Notes under the pieces: generated by a model | Told to the model about the DNA's origin: nothing | What the model saw: the letters and a program-made list of their open reading frames with translations, nothing else | Database searches by the model: none | In this document: positions 38,066 to 47,841 of the stretch, piece by piece | Layout: the number at the start of each line of letters is the position of its first letter | How positions within the stretch are numbered: the first letter of the stretch is position 1 | Made by a program: the position numbers and the translations under genes | Assembly (NCBI GenBank): GCA_028279655.1 | Contig: JANQNH010000018.1 | Location: 186,001 to 250,000 of the forward strand | Reading direction: 5' to 3' | Origin: Candidatus Nanoarchaeia archaeon | GTDB taxonomy: Archaea > Nanobdellota > Nanobdellia > Woesearchaeales > JACPBV01 | Length of the DNA stretch: 64,000 nt

Positions 38066-38434
38066 GTGATTAAGATGAAGTTGGCTGATCGTATTGTTGG
38101 CATACTTGTTTCTTTACTCTTAACATTGGGTTTTATCTCTGTGTTTAGTGATATTTTTAGTAAATCTAAGTGGGAAATTTTTGTTTTAATTACCCTTCCA
38201 TTGATTATTGGTTCGGTTACTGATAAGAAAGAGCATAAGTTAGCTGGTCTTTTGTTTCTTGCATCTTCTATCATGTTAATAACAGGGGTCTTATTGTATT
38301 TTAGCCTACCTTGGACTGATCTTAAGTTGACTGGAATAATATTCATTTGGGGAGGTGCTTTTGTTTTTTCGTATGGTTTAGTTGAATTAGGAGATATTTT
38401 CCGTGATATATTCAAGATGATTTTTAAGAAATAA
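38066..38434 (+). CDS. Small membrane protein
   Basis: About four hydrophobic segments in 122 aa. Confidence 0.6.
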   Translation: MIKMKLADRIVGILVSLLLTLGFISVFSDIFSKSKWEIFVLITLPLIIGSVTDKKEHKLAGLLFLASSIMLITGVLLYFSLPWTDLKLTGIIFIWGGAFVFSYGLVELGDIFRDIFKMIFKK

Positions 38435-38537
38435 ACTGTTTATTTTTCAACAACTCTCCTTTGATTTCTTCTCTTAATTTATTCCATCCTTTTTCTATTT
38501 CATTGTATTTTATTAGAACTAATATAAAAAATAAAAA

Positions 38538-40529
38538 TTAAATAAAAAGTGGTAAAAATACAAGGGAGACTATGCTAATGAGTTTTATAAGGATGTTAAT
38601 TGATGGTCCTGCAGTATCTTTGAAACCATCCCCTACAGTATCTCCAACAACAGCTGCCTTATGTGGATTACTTCCTTTTCCTCCGAATTTTCCAGACTCA
38701 ATATACTTCTTTGCATTATCCCACGTAGCCCCAGAGTTTGCCATAAATACTGCCATTAAAAATCCAGTTACAGTTGCTCCAGCAAGCAATCCACCTAATG
38801 CTTCTACACCTAAGAACATGCCTACCAGAATTGGTGTTACAAGTGTTATTACAGTTGGTAATATCATTTGCCTTAAGGCGGCGCCTGTTACTATTGAAAT
38901 GCACTTATTAGAATCTGGTTTTGCTTTTCCCTGCATAAGCCCTTTTATCTGCTTGAATTGCCTCCTTACTTCTATTACAACAGACTCTGCTGCTCTTCCT
39001 ACTGCACTCATCGACATTGCTGAGAAGATAAATGGAAGGACCCCTCCAATGAACAATCCGACAATAACACTTGGAGTTGTAATATCTATGACTGTTGTTT
39101 TTCCTGTGAGTTGGGCTGCTACTTGTGTGAATGAAGCGAATAATGCCAATGCAGTCAGGGCTGCTGAGCCTATTGCAAAGCCCTTTCCTATGGCTGCAGT
39201 TGTGTTTCCTACAGCATCCAGGCCTTCGCATCTTTTTCTTATGCCTGGTCCTAGGTTAGCCATCTCTGCTATTCCTGCGGCGTTATCAGCGACAGGACCA
39301 TAGCAGTCAGTAGCTAATGTGATACCCAGGGTTGATAACATACCAACTGCTGCTATTGCTATTCCGTATAGTCCTGAAAAGTGATATGCTATAAGGATTG
39401 CTGCGCATACGGTCAATACTGGGATCAATGTAGAGCTCATCCCTACTGATAGTCCCTGGATAAGATTGGTTCCTGCTCCTGTCTTCGCTGCCTCTGCAAC
39501 CTCTTGTGTCGGTCTTCTGCTATCTGAGGTGTAGTATTCTGTTGCGAGGCCGATTATAACACCCCCGGCAAGTCCTGAAAGCATTGAATAAAAGACACCC
39601 AGGCCATGGGAGTTTGGGATTATATATCCGATGACGAAGAACGAGATGATGGCCATTATTATTGCTGATGCAAATACCCCTTTATCCAGGGCATGCTGGG
39701 CCTTTCCGCCTTTTTTTATCCTTACGAAATATGTTCCTAATATGGACGATAAGATGCCGAGTGTAGCCAGCACCAATGGCAAAAGTATATATCCTTTTGC
39801 TATTCTTGTTGTTATCAGGATGGATGTTCCGATAACCATCGCTGCTATTATCGAGTCTACATAGCTTTCAAACAGGTCTGCGCCCATGCCAGCAATGTCT
39901 CCTACATTATCACCTACATTGTCTGCTATCACCGCAGGATTTCTTGGATCGTCTTCTGGGATACCTGCTTCTACCTTTCCAACCAGGTCTGCTCCAACGT
40001 CAGCTGCCTTAGTGTAGATGCCCCCTCCAACCCTGGCAAATAAGGCTATACTGGATGCTCCAAAGCCGAACCCATATATTATGTTAGGATCTCCAAATAT
40101 CAGATACAGCATTGTTACTCCAAGAAGGCCAAGACCTACAACTGTAAGGCCCATCACACTTCCAGATGAAAAAGCTATGTTTAATCCTTCGTTCAATGAT
40201 TTTTTAGCTCCTTCAGCTGCCCTTGCATTTGCTTTAGTTGCTATCCTCATCCCAACATTGCCTGCCAAAGCTGAGAATATTGCTCCAATAACAAAGGATA
40301 TTGCTATATTCTGGCCGATGAAATAGAAAAGGGATATGGTAACGAGAATTACGAATACCACAAGGATAAGGTATTCCTTATTTAAGAAGGTCATTGCCCC
40401 CCTGTGGATAAGGTCTGAAATCTCCTTGGTCTTCTCATTTCCAGGTGACTTGCTTATCACCCTAAATGCCTTGTATGCTGCAACAAATAGACTTAGTATG
40501 CTTATTGCTAATATTATATATAATATCAT
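38538..40529 (-). CDS. hppA: Membrane-bound ion-translocating pyrophosphatase
   Basis: GGGIYTKAADVGADLVGKVEAGIPEDDPRNPAVIADNVGDNVGD; GNTTAAIGKGFAIGSAALTALAL. Confidence 0.97.
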   Translation of the reverse strand: MILYIILAISILSLFVAAYKAFRVISKSPGNEKTKEISDLIHRGAMTFLNKEYLILVVFVILVTISLFYFIGQNIAISFVIGAIFSALAGNVGMRIATKANARAAEGAKKSLNEGLNIAFSSGSVMGLTVVGLGLLGVTMLYLIFGDPNIIYGFGFGASSIALFARVGGGIYTKAADVGADLVGKVEAGIPEDDPRNPAVIADNVGDNVGDIAGMGADLFESYVDSIIAAMVIGTSILITTRIAKGYILLPLVLATLGILSSILGTYFVRIKKGGKAQHALDKGVFASAIIMAIISFFVIGYIIPNSHGLGVFYSMLSGLAGGVIIGLATEYYTSDSRRPTQEVAEAAKTGAGTNLIQGLSVGMSSTLIPVLTVCAAILIAYHFSGLYGIAIAAVGMLSTLGITLATDCYGPVADNAAGIAEMANLGPGIRKRCEGLDAVGNTTAAIGKGFAIGSAALTALALFASFTQVAAQLTGKTTVIDITTPSVIVGLFIGGVLPFIFSAMSMSAVGRAAESVVIEVRRQFKQIKGLMQGKAKPDSNKCISIVTGAALRQMILPTVITLVTPILVGMFLGVEALGGLLAGATVTGFLMAVFMANSGATWDNAKKYIESGKFGGKGSNPHKAAVVGDTVGDGFKDTAGPSINILIKLISIVSLVFLPLFI

Positions 40530-40585
40530 GGTTCCACCTCATGGATTTTAGAAAAACAGGGGGTATAAAAAGATTTCTATATGGT

Positions 40586-40924
40586 TTAGAGATCAACTGC
40601 AAACTTTTCCTGTGGTTTTTTTTGCTTCTCTACCTTCAAGGATGATATTGAAAGGTCTTTCTTGTTTACAGTAACGATAAACCTTGCTTTCTTAAACTCA
40701 TTATCGATTTTCTTTAATGCCAGGTACATAAAGGAGATCTCTTGTTCATCTTCAGAATATAACCTTCGGAATATCCTTGTGTCCTCCACCATAGATAGCT
40801 TATGATAGAATTTTCCGCTTTGCAGTACAAAACTGTCGGCAGCTTTGATTGCTTCCATCTCTGTTGAAGCGTAACTATGCGGTATTGTTACAAGTAACAT
40901 TAAAAGTAGTATATAAATTTTCAT
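40586..40924 (-). CDS. Small secreted protein
   Basis: N-terminal signal peptide MKIYILLLMLLVTIPHSYAS. Confidence 0.55.
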   Translation of the reverse strand: MKIYILLLMLLVTIPHSYASTEMEAIKAADSFVLQSGKFYHKLSMVEDTRIFRRLYSEDEQEISFMYLALKKIDNEFKKARFIVTVNKKDLSISSLKVEKQKKPQEKFAVDL

Positions 40925-41048
40925 ATCTTCACCCCCATCCTTTTTTTTGAATCCACTAGTATTTAAGGCTTTGCATTAGAAAAAATCTGGACTCTTATCA
41001 GTATTTAGGATAGAACTGGCTCAGACATTCAGTAACTTATAGGATGAT

Positions 41049-42050
41049 CTATTTTCCGATAAGCTTTATCATATCGACCATCCTGTTACTGTAACCCCAT
41101 TCGTTGTCATACCATCCAACAACAATAAGATTGTTTCCTACGCATGTGGTCAGTTGGGAGTCAAAGAGGCAGGAATGAGGATTTCCTATTACGTCGGTTG
41201 AAACCAATGCTTCGTCTGAGTATTCAATGATGTTTTTGAATTTGGTCTGTGACATCTTTTTGAAGAGGGAGTTTACATCATCTGTCAGGCAGATCCTTTT
41301 CTTGTCAGGCAGTTCTGCTACAAAATGGCATAGGGATGCGTCTGGTGTTGGAACCCTTATTGCTGAGCCTATGAGCTTTCCTTTTAGCTCTGGGATAACA
41401 TGCCCGATCGCTTTTGCAGCGCCTGTTGATGTTGGGATTATATTTAAGGCAGCTGATCTTGCCCTTCTCAGGTCTTTGTGGGGGCCGTCTAGGATACTTT
41501 GATCATTGGTGTAGGAATGGACTGTTGTCATGACTCCATCTATGATATTGTATTTGTCATTTATGATCTTTGCCATAGGAGCAAAGCAGTTGGTTGTGCA
41601 GGATGCGTTTGAGACTATCTCTTCTCCATGGTATTCCTTGTGGTTTACGCCCATCACTATCTGTTTTATGGGCTTGGTCCCTTTTGGCGGTGCGCTTAAG
41701 AGAACCTTTTTTGCACCTGCTTTGATGTGCATCTGACAGTCATTGTATTCTCTGAACCTTCCTGTGCATTCAACAGCCACGTCTATCTTAAGCTTTTTCC
41801 AGGGTAGCTTTCTTGGATCCTTTTCAGCAGTAATCCTAATCTCTTTTCCATTTACAACAATCGACTTGTCCTTTGCCTTTATGGTTCCTGGGAATTTCCC
41901 ATGGACCGAGTCCCATCTCAGAATATGAGCCAAGGTTCCTGGATTTGTCAAGTCGTTTATTGCTGTGAATCTTATATTTTTGTTTTTAATCCCTGCTTTC
42001 AAAACCAACCTTCCTATCCTTCCAAACCCGTTTATCGCGACGTTTATCAT
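41049..42050 (-). CDS. gap: Type I (bacterial-type) glyceraldehyde-3-phosphate dehydrogenase
   Basis: INVAINGFGRIGRLVLKA; SNASCTTNCFAPMAK; RVPTPDASL; WYDNEWGYSNRMVDM. Confidence 0.96.
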   Translation of the reverse strand: MINVAINGFGRIGRLVLKAGIKNKNIRFTAINDLTNPGTLAHILRWDSVHGKFPGTIKAKDKSIVVNGKEIRITAEKDPRKLPWKKLKIDVAVECTGRFREYNDCQMHIKAGAKKVLLSAPPKGTKPIKQIVMGVNHKEYHGEEIVSNASCTTNCFAPMAKIINDKYNIIDGVMTTVHSYTNDQSILDGPHKDLRRARSAALNIIPTSTGAAKAIGHVIPELKGKLIGSAIRVPTPDASLCHFVAELPDKKRICLTDDVNSLFKKMSQTKFKNIIEYSDEALVSTDVIGNPHSCLFDSQLTTCVGNNLIVVGWYDNEWGYSNRMVDMIKLIGK

Positions 42051-42157
42051 GAGTATCACCCTTTTTTACTATCTTAATATGAATCCTTTTTTTGGTCTAT
42101 TTAAATATTTTGGAAATGTTTATATATTATGCTAGATTCACCTGTTTAGGGGAAATG

Positions 42158-42505
42158 ACTGTTGCTGATACTGCAAAACCTGTATCTTTTCCAGATTATT
42201 CTGTTTTAGAAGAACAAGCTCTTGCTCTTATTTCTGCTATTGGAAAATACGATATTTGGAAATCTGCTGCTGAACGGATTGGGCTGGGAGAGCTGGTTAG
42301 TAGGAGGGCAAGAAGGCAATTGACTCTTTTGGATGAGGGCCATGTTCTGGATTATGACGCTATGATTGCTGGATTGAGGCATTACGAGGGGACTGAACCA
42401 GAGGCAGAGGGTTTGAGAAATAAGGTTGAACGTGCTGTGAAGATTATGAGGGCTGTTGCAGAGGATAAATATGTTGTTGGTGAGTATATATCAGGCTTTA
42501 ACTAG
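42158..42505 (+). CDS. Hypothetical protein (115 aa)
   Basis: ATG 42158 downstream of TTTATATATTATG; internal ATG preferred over track start 42092. Confidence 0.55.
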   Translation, partial: TVADTAKPVSFPDYSVLEEQALALISAIGKYDIWKSAAERIGLGELVSRRARRQLTLLDEGHVLDYDAMIAGLRHYEGTEPEAEGLRNKVERAVKIMRAVAEDKYVVGEYISGFN

Positions 42506-43437
42506 TCTTTCCTTATTTTTGCTACAAAGAACCCTTCTGTGTCATTGTCCTGCGGCCATATCCTAAGGCATTTTTTTACTTCTTCGGAATATTTGTTGCC
42601 TTCGAACTCAAGGATCGGTTCGGATCTTTTTATGTTAAGCTCTATCTTCTCTAGCTTTGCGTTGTTGTTCTCAAGAAATTCACTTATTACTGATTCATCT
42701 TCTTCTGGTTCTAGAGAGCAGGTTGAGTATACTAAAGTACCTTCTTTTTTGAGAATACTGAATGCTGTTTCTAAAAGCTGTTTTTGCTGAGCATGCAGTC
42801 TTTTTACTGCGTTAGGATTCCATATCCTTAAGGTTTTTAGGGATTTTCTTATTGTTCCTGTCCCTGAGCATGGGGCATCTACCAGGATCCTGTCAAATTC
42901 TATCCTGGAGTCTTTGAAGTATCTGCCTTCCATCAAGGTTACTATGGAGTTTGTGATTCCTGTCCTTTGGAGGTTGATGCCTAACGGTTGTAACCTTATG
43001 TATTGATAATCGTTTGCTATGAGGATTCCTTTGTTCTGCATATATTGTGCTATCTGGGAGGATTTGGAGCCAGGGGCTGCACACATATCCAGGATTATCT
43101 CTCCAGGTCTTGCGTCTAACACCAAGGGGGGTATCATGGATGCTGCTTCCTGTACATAGAAATATCCCAGTTGGTGCTCGATTGTGTTTCCTATATCTCT
43201 TCTGCCTTGTTTGTGCTTTACCCAGAATCCTTCCTTGCACCATGGCACCTGTTTTAATTCCCAATTTTGCTCTTCCAGGCGTCTTTTTAGTTCTTTGGCT
43301 TGTATCTTTAGTGTATTTACCCTGATTGACCTTCTTAGGTAGGTTAAGGAGATATCCTTAAATTTTTTCCAGTCTGTAAGTTTTTTGTAGCGCTCTACAA
43401 ATGCTGGTTTGAACTGGATCTTTTCCTGGTTTTGCAT
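42502..43437 (-). CDS. NSUN/RsmB-family RNA (cytosine-5-)-methyltransferase
   Basis: DMCAAPGSKSSQIAQ; DAPCSGTGTIRK; YSTCSLEPEEDE. Confidence 0.95.
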   Translation of the reverse strand: MQNQEKIQFKPAFVERYKKLTDWKKFKDISLTYLRRSIRVNTLKIQAKELKRRLEEQNWELKQVPWCKEGFWVKHKQGRRDIGNTIEHQLGYFYVQEAASMIPPLVLDARPGEIILDMCAAPGSKSSQIAQYMQNKGILIANDYQYIRLQPLGINLQRTGITNSIVTLMEGRYFKDSRIEFDRILVDAPCSGTGTIRKSLKTLRIWNPNAVKRLHAQQKQLLETAFSILKKEGTLVYSTCSLEPEEDESVISEFLENNNAKLEKIELNIKRSEPILEFEGNKYSEEVKKCLRIWPQDNDTEGFFVAKIRKD

Positions 43438-43480
43438 GAAGGATAGTTTTTTTGTGGTTATTTAAATCTTTTCTCTTTAT

Positions 43481-46400
43481 CTATGCAGCCAGCCTTCTAT
43501 AGGCTTGGTCTATCTTTTGATATAACATGCTATCCTCTATATTCCTGTACGGGCCACCTATCTTAAAGAAATCTCCGAATGCTCTCATCATTCTTTCATT
43601 GCAACGGTAGATAGAGCCATCTGAATCAAGTTGAAGTTGTAATCCATTGAATGCCTGATTGTTGTTTAGTTTCAACTTGTGTACAATTATAGTTTCCATG
43701 GGATCTTCTAGCCTTCTTACCTGGTCATCACCAACCTTCCTGGCCATTCTTGCTACATCTGTTAGTTTGTACAGCTCTGCTTTATTATATCTTATGTCCC
43801 CTGAAGGCGAGTCATGCCCTATTGGGATTATTCTAAGTTGTCCTGCTGTTTCGTCAAGATCTCTTCCCTTTCTTCCTAGGATTGTACCTGTCTCCTTTCT
43901 TGTGTAATAGCTATTTTCCGGATCTACAGTTTCACCTTCCCTACTTGTGGTCTTCCTGAATTTCTTTATATTGTGGATACTATTTTTCATCAATAGCTGC
44001 TGAAACGTGTTTAATGTTTCAAGGTCGGTATCAATATAACTGTAGCCTGGATTGTTTTCTGTTGTTATGTTCAGATCATCCATCATATATTTTACTAGTC
44101 TTTCCTGGGCTCTTTCTCTTTCTGCAGCAACATTCCCATTTCCAGTAACTTCCTCTGCCATATATTCTGTCCATCCTTTCCTTTTCTTTGCCAGCAATAC
44201 CATCCCTTTTTCAGTAATATCACTTACATGGTGCCCCATAACATATTGGGCTACTGCTTCTCCTGGGAATAATATAGTTCCCCTGTTTGAGTAGCTATAT
44301 CCATCTATGTCTCGATTCTGTCTCAGGGTTCTTGAGATCTCTCCTAGATGGTGCTCTGAGTGGGAATCTCTGACAAGTCTCCTGAAATCCTCTTCAGGAA
44401 CCCCTCTTTCGCATAGGTTTAGATAACCCTCTTCTTGAAACTTTACTACTCTTTGACTATCTATCTGCATTCTTGTTGAAGCGCTTTGGAGGGAATTAGT
44501 AAGCCTGCTAACATCGGCATCATGGTATACATTGCCCAGGAATACTATGTTGCCAGGAGCGGTCTTTTCCATCAATCTTGTTAGTGAGTGATCATCTTTG
44601 AATATTAAACCTGTATTTTCCTGTATCTGTTGTCTTCCATAGCATCTTTTCCTAAATTGAGCAACTGAGTCTGTAAGAGAAGCTATTCCTGCTTTGTCCC
44701 TTGTGGATACTGTCAGACCATATCTTCTTGGTAATATCTGATATGATCCTGTCAGTTCGTGTCCTGCTTCTTTTCTTAATATATCAAGACTCATATGTTT
44801 TTCCAGATGATCCTTTGCTGCTGTAACATCGGAGCTATGGATCCTTTTTTCTATCTCATCCTTATTAATATCTGCTTCTTTTTTCGCTATTCTGAGATAA
44901 ATGGGCTCTACCTCATTGAGGCAATGTTCAAAAACAGCCTCAGCTAGCTTCCCTTCTCCTACTATTTCTTTTTGAGCTTCATCTAGGGTGGAGGTTTGTC
45001 TAATGAATTCATCCAGATTAGTAACCCCTTCTTCCAAAGGAGCAGAGTATTTGTCATCTGTTTTGCAGAACCTTCTCACTTCTGGAGAGGATACTATCTT
45101 TACCTGAAGGGAATTGTTGATTATATCTGTCAGATGAGGAACAATACCCATATCAATGGTTGTCAGATACTTCCCGGTTAGTTTTTCAAGGTCGTTAAGT
45201 GTTATTCCAAGTGTTCTTGCAGCTTCATTTAGGGTAGGGTATAATTTTTTCTTTGCAGCAGCTTTTGCATCCTGGTAGAATTCTCTTATTCCAATTGCCA
45301 GATGAAGTTGATTTAGTTTTACTGTTCCAAGACCTTGCTTCCAAGCAGCGATCTCTGGTCCGAAATAAAACTCTCCTTTGTTGGTTTCTGTGTCTAACCT
45401 ATATGGTGTGAATGGCTTGGTGTCAATCTCCAGTTTTCCTGCTTCCTCTAATATAGCATCAATGCTTGTTGCTGCTTTGGTTTGTCTAGCTGTAGGTTTA
45501 TAATCAATTACTGATCTTGCAGCATCTTGGGCACTGACAAATCTTTCTTCAAAGGTGTTTGCATATACAATGGTTACATAGTCTTTTGGCTGGTCTTCAA
45601 AGTAATTTTGGTCAAATTCAGAAGGTGTTAGGAACCCATTTTTCTTCTTTGTTTGTTCGCTTTCTAATTTTTGAAGTTCAGGATTGCAGGTGTTTATATG
45701 AGCTTTTGCTCTTTCCCATCTTTCTGTTGGCAGTTTTAGGTTAATATTTAGATCATCTACAACAACATATCCATGTTCCTTTGGATTATTATAGAATTCT
45801 GATAGTCTCTTTCCCCATAAGATCCTCTTTTTTAGCTGTTGGTTTTTGTTCAGAGCTTCGTTTAGGACAACTATCTCTGCATCTGTATATTTCGGTTTTT
45901 CTTTATGGATTATCGGTGCTGGTAGCTCTGGAAGATATTCTCCTTCAACTTCATCTATTTTGTATTGTCTCTTAAGTTCCTGCTCTGCTTCAGAAGGAAC
46001 ATATGGTGCTTCATTTAGATCATCCTTGAACAGCTCAAGGGATTTTCTTGTTATTCTCCAGTTCCTGACCTGACCCTCTGTCAATATGCCATTTGGCTTG
46101 AAGTATTTTTCATAGAAATCATTAGCAGCTTCGTATCCAAGCCCTGATTGTAATCCAAAATGCTGAAGAAAGCCGAAATCCTGGCATAGACCGAAGCTTT
46201 GAACTCTTTCTACAGATACTCCAAGTTCATCTGCTACTTCTTTGAGAGATACCCCCGTGTCTGTAGGGACATAGGTTTCGAAATCTACCTTCATTCTTAT
46301 ACCTACCTGCATGCTGGTAAGTATATTGAGTCTTTTCATGATTTCATGGATCTCTAAAACGTCAGTTGCATGGTATCTTCTCTTTCCTTCTATATCGAAA

Positions 46401-46714
46401 GCTTGGAGGAAATGAACATCTTCTTTAGCATATATGCCAGCTTCTTCATTCAGGACCTTTTCAAGATCAAAATCATCTCCCATGTCTAAGAAGTATTTAT
46501 GGCAGGGAGCGGTAAATGTTTTTAGAGCCAACTGGAGGGGGCTTATTGTGTGTTTCTTAAACTCTTCAATAGCTTCTGCTGTTGTCCTTAGGTCAATACC
46601 ATGAAGAAGGGTTCTTGCTCCCACATCGTCTTCTGGTTCTGCAAAAACGCCAAATATCTCATCTGCACTGTAATAATCGATGTAAGTATTCCAAAGCCGC
46701 TTGTAAAGCGACAA
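43481..46714 (-). CDS. 1077-aa orphan protein with several HTH-like modules; probably 5'-truncated
   Basis: VSLKEVADELGVSVERVQSF; YPTLNEAARTLGITLNDLEKLTG; YYTRKETGTILGRKGRDLDE..DIRYNKAELYKLTDVAR; only a TTG start, ~50 nt from the IS end repeat. Confidence 0.75.
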   Translation of the reverse strand: MSLYKRLWNTYIDYYSADEIFGVFAEPEDDVGARTLLHGIDLRTTAEAIEEFKKHTISPLQLALKTFTAPCHKYFLDMGDDFDLEKVLNEEAGIYAKEDVHFLQAFDIEGKRRYHATDVLEIHEIMKRLNILTSMQVGIRMKVDFETYVPTDTGVSLKEVADELGVSVERVQSFGLCQDFGFLQHFGLQSGLGYEAANDFYEKYFKPNGILTEGQVRNWRITRKSLELFKDDLNEAPYVPSEAEQELKRQYKIDEVEGEYLPELPAPIIHKEKPKYTDAEIVVLNEALNKNQQLKKRILWGKRLSEFYNNPKEHGYVVVDDLNINLKLPTERWERAKAHINTCNPELQKLESEQTKKKNGFLTPSEFDQNYFEDQPKDYVTIVYANTFEERFVSAQDAARSVIDYKPTARQTKAATSIDAILEEAGKLEIDTKPFTPYRLDTETNKGEFYFGPEIAAWKQGLGTVKLNQLHLAIGIREFYQDAKAAAKKKLYPTLNEAARTLGITLNDLEKLTGKYLTTIDMGIVPHLTDIINNSLQVKIVSSPEVRRFCKTDDKYSAPLEEGVTNLDEFIRQTSTLDEAQKEIVGEGKLAEAVFEHCLNEVEPIYLRIAKKEADINKDEIEKRIHSSDVTAAKDHLEKHMSLDILRKEAGHELTGSYQILPRRYGLTVSTRDKAGIASLTDSVAQFRKRCYGRQQIQENTGLIFKDDHSLTRLMEKTAPGNIVFLGNVYHDADVSRLTNSLQSASTRMQIDSQRVVKFQEEGYLNLCERGVPEEDFRRLVRDSHSEHHLGEISRTLRQNRDIDGYSYSNRGTILFPGEAVAQYVMGHHVSDITEKGMVLLAKKRKGWTEYMAEEVTGNGNVAAERERAQERLVKYMMDDLNITTENNPGYSYIDTDLETLNTFQQLLMKNSIHNIKKFRKTTSREGETVDPENSYYTRKETGTILGRKGRDLDETAGQLRIIPIGHDSPSGDIRYNKAELYKLTDVARMARKVGDDQVRRLEDPMETIIVHKLKLNNNQAFNGLQLQLDSDGSIYRCNERMMRAFGDFFKIGGPYRNIEDSMLYQKIDQAYRRLAA

Positions 46715-46739
46715 CTTATCATCGGGGTTTATTATTGGT

Positions 46740-47356
46740 GAGCGTTAGCGAGCCATGGGGTTTAATACCCCGACCTTTAGGTCGCTTATTCTAGAAAGAA
46801 ATTTATGCGGCTTCGCCGCAGAATATTCTGCGAACGAAGTTGCGCAATAATCTACTTTCACTTAAGTAGTGTGAGCTTTGTTCGCGGAGGCGAACAAAAT
46901 GTTAAAACACTATAGCCACAAGGTTGGCACAAATTTCTGGCATATTGAGTTTGGAACCAAATATCGCTACAGGATGTTTGGCAAGTTCAAGCAAAAAAAC
47001 ATTGCTGAAGCCTCAATACGCAAGGTATGTAGTAAGCATCATATAAAAATACATACTATTTTTGTGATGCCAGAACACGTTCATATGAGAGTTACGTTAC
47101 CTCATAACATAACCGAGTCAAAAGGGATGCAGCTTATCAAAGGAGGTTCAGCATATATTTTCTTTAAGAATCACCCTAAAAGCAGGCTAAGGCTTCCTCA
47201 AGGACATCTTTGGAGTGCTGGAGGTTGTGCGACAACTGTTGGATACAATGATGTAGATACAGTTGATGATTATATTAGAAATCAGGCTAAACATCATGCA
47301 GTAGCCTAAGGCCTTAGCTGGATACCCCGACCTTTAGGTCGTGGGAGGAGGTCATT
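46740..47356 (+). mobile_element. IS200/IS605-family element (tnpA only)
   Basis: Y1 TnpA flanked by 20-bp ATACCCCGACCTTTAGGTCG at 46765-46784 and 47322-47341; subterminal hairpins CGACCTTTAGGTCG, GCGGCTTCGCCGC, TTGTTCGC-GGAG-GCGAACAA. Exact ends uncertain. Confidence 0.85.
46899..47309 (+). CDS. tnpA: IS200/IS605 Y1 transposase TnpA
   Basis: HUH motif HVHMRV; C-terminal VDDYIRNQ with putative catalytic Tyr; KGMQLIKGGSAYIFF. Confidence 0.93.
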   Translation: MLKHYSHKVGTNFWHIEFGTKYRYRMFGKFKQKNIAEASIRKVCSKHHIKIHTIFVMPEHVHMRVTLPHNITESKGMQLIKGGSAYIFFKNHPKSRLRLPQGHLWSAGGCATTVGYNDVDTVDDYIRNQAKHHAVA

Positions 47357-47387
47357 TATTAAAAATGGTGTATAGGATTTATTAACC

Positions 47388-47672
47388 TTATTTTGGGACT
47401 TCATATATTCCAAAAACACCCATACTTTCCAATTCATTAGGACTATACCTGCTACTTTCTTTGGGACTGGAGATTATAACTTTATGACCCAATTTTGCAT
47501 CTTCACTAAATCTCTCTGCTTCAATTAATATTGCCTCTTCTATCTGACTTTCACTTGTAATATCTGAAGGTCCATTATTTAGCCACTCAGCTCCCCCTGG
47601 TAGTGTGACATACCCTATTCTACCTTTTATCATACCTAATGTTGTATCATTCAAATGAATATCTTGTTCCAT
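47388..47672 (-). CDS. Hypothetical protein (94 aa)
   Basis: Intact ORF with upstream AT-rich promoter-like region. Confidence 0.5.
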   Translation of the reverse strand: MEQDIHLNDTTLGMIKGRIGYVTLPGGAEWLNNGPSDITSESQIEEAILIEAERFSEDAKLGHKVIISSPKESSRYSPNELESMGVFGIYEVPK

Positions 47673-47841
47673 TTTAGGTTGTGGTAATCCTTTGTAGTTT
47701 ATAAATCTTTCTTTTTTAACTATATATAAGTGGTAACAATAAAGGAATGTTTGTTTATCTTTTGATAAGGCATTATATTTATAAATATTAAGTCATTCCT
47801 TAGATTAAGGGGTGTGCAACTCCAGAGGTTCTGGGGATACT

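Noticed and set aside
38572-39303. 243-aa plus-strand ORF
   Set aside because: Shadow ORF antisense to the strongly conserved hppA.
46740-47400. TnpB/IS605 partner of TnpA
   Set aside because: No TnpB-like ORF adjacent. The element is tnpA-only (IS200-like).
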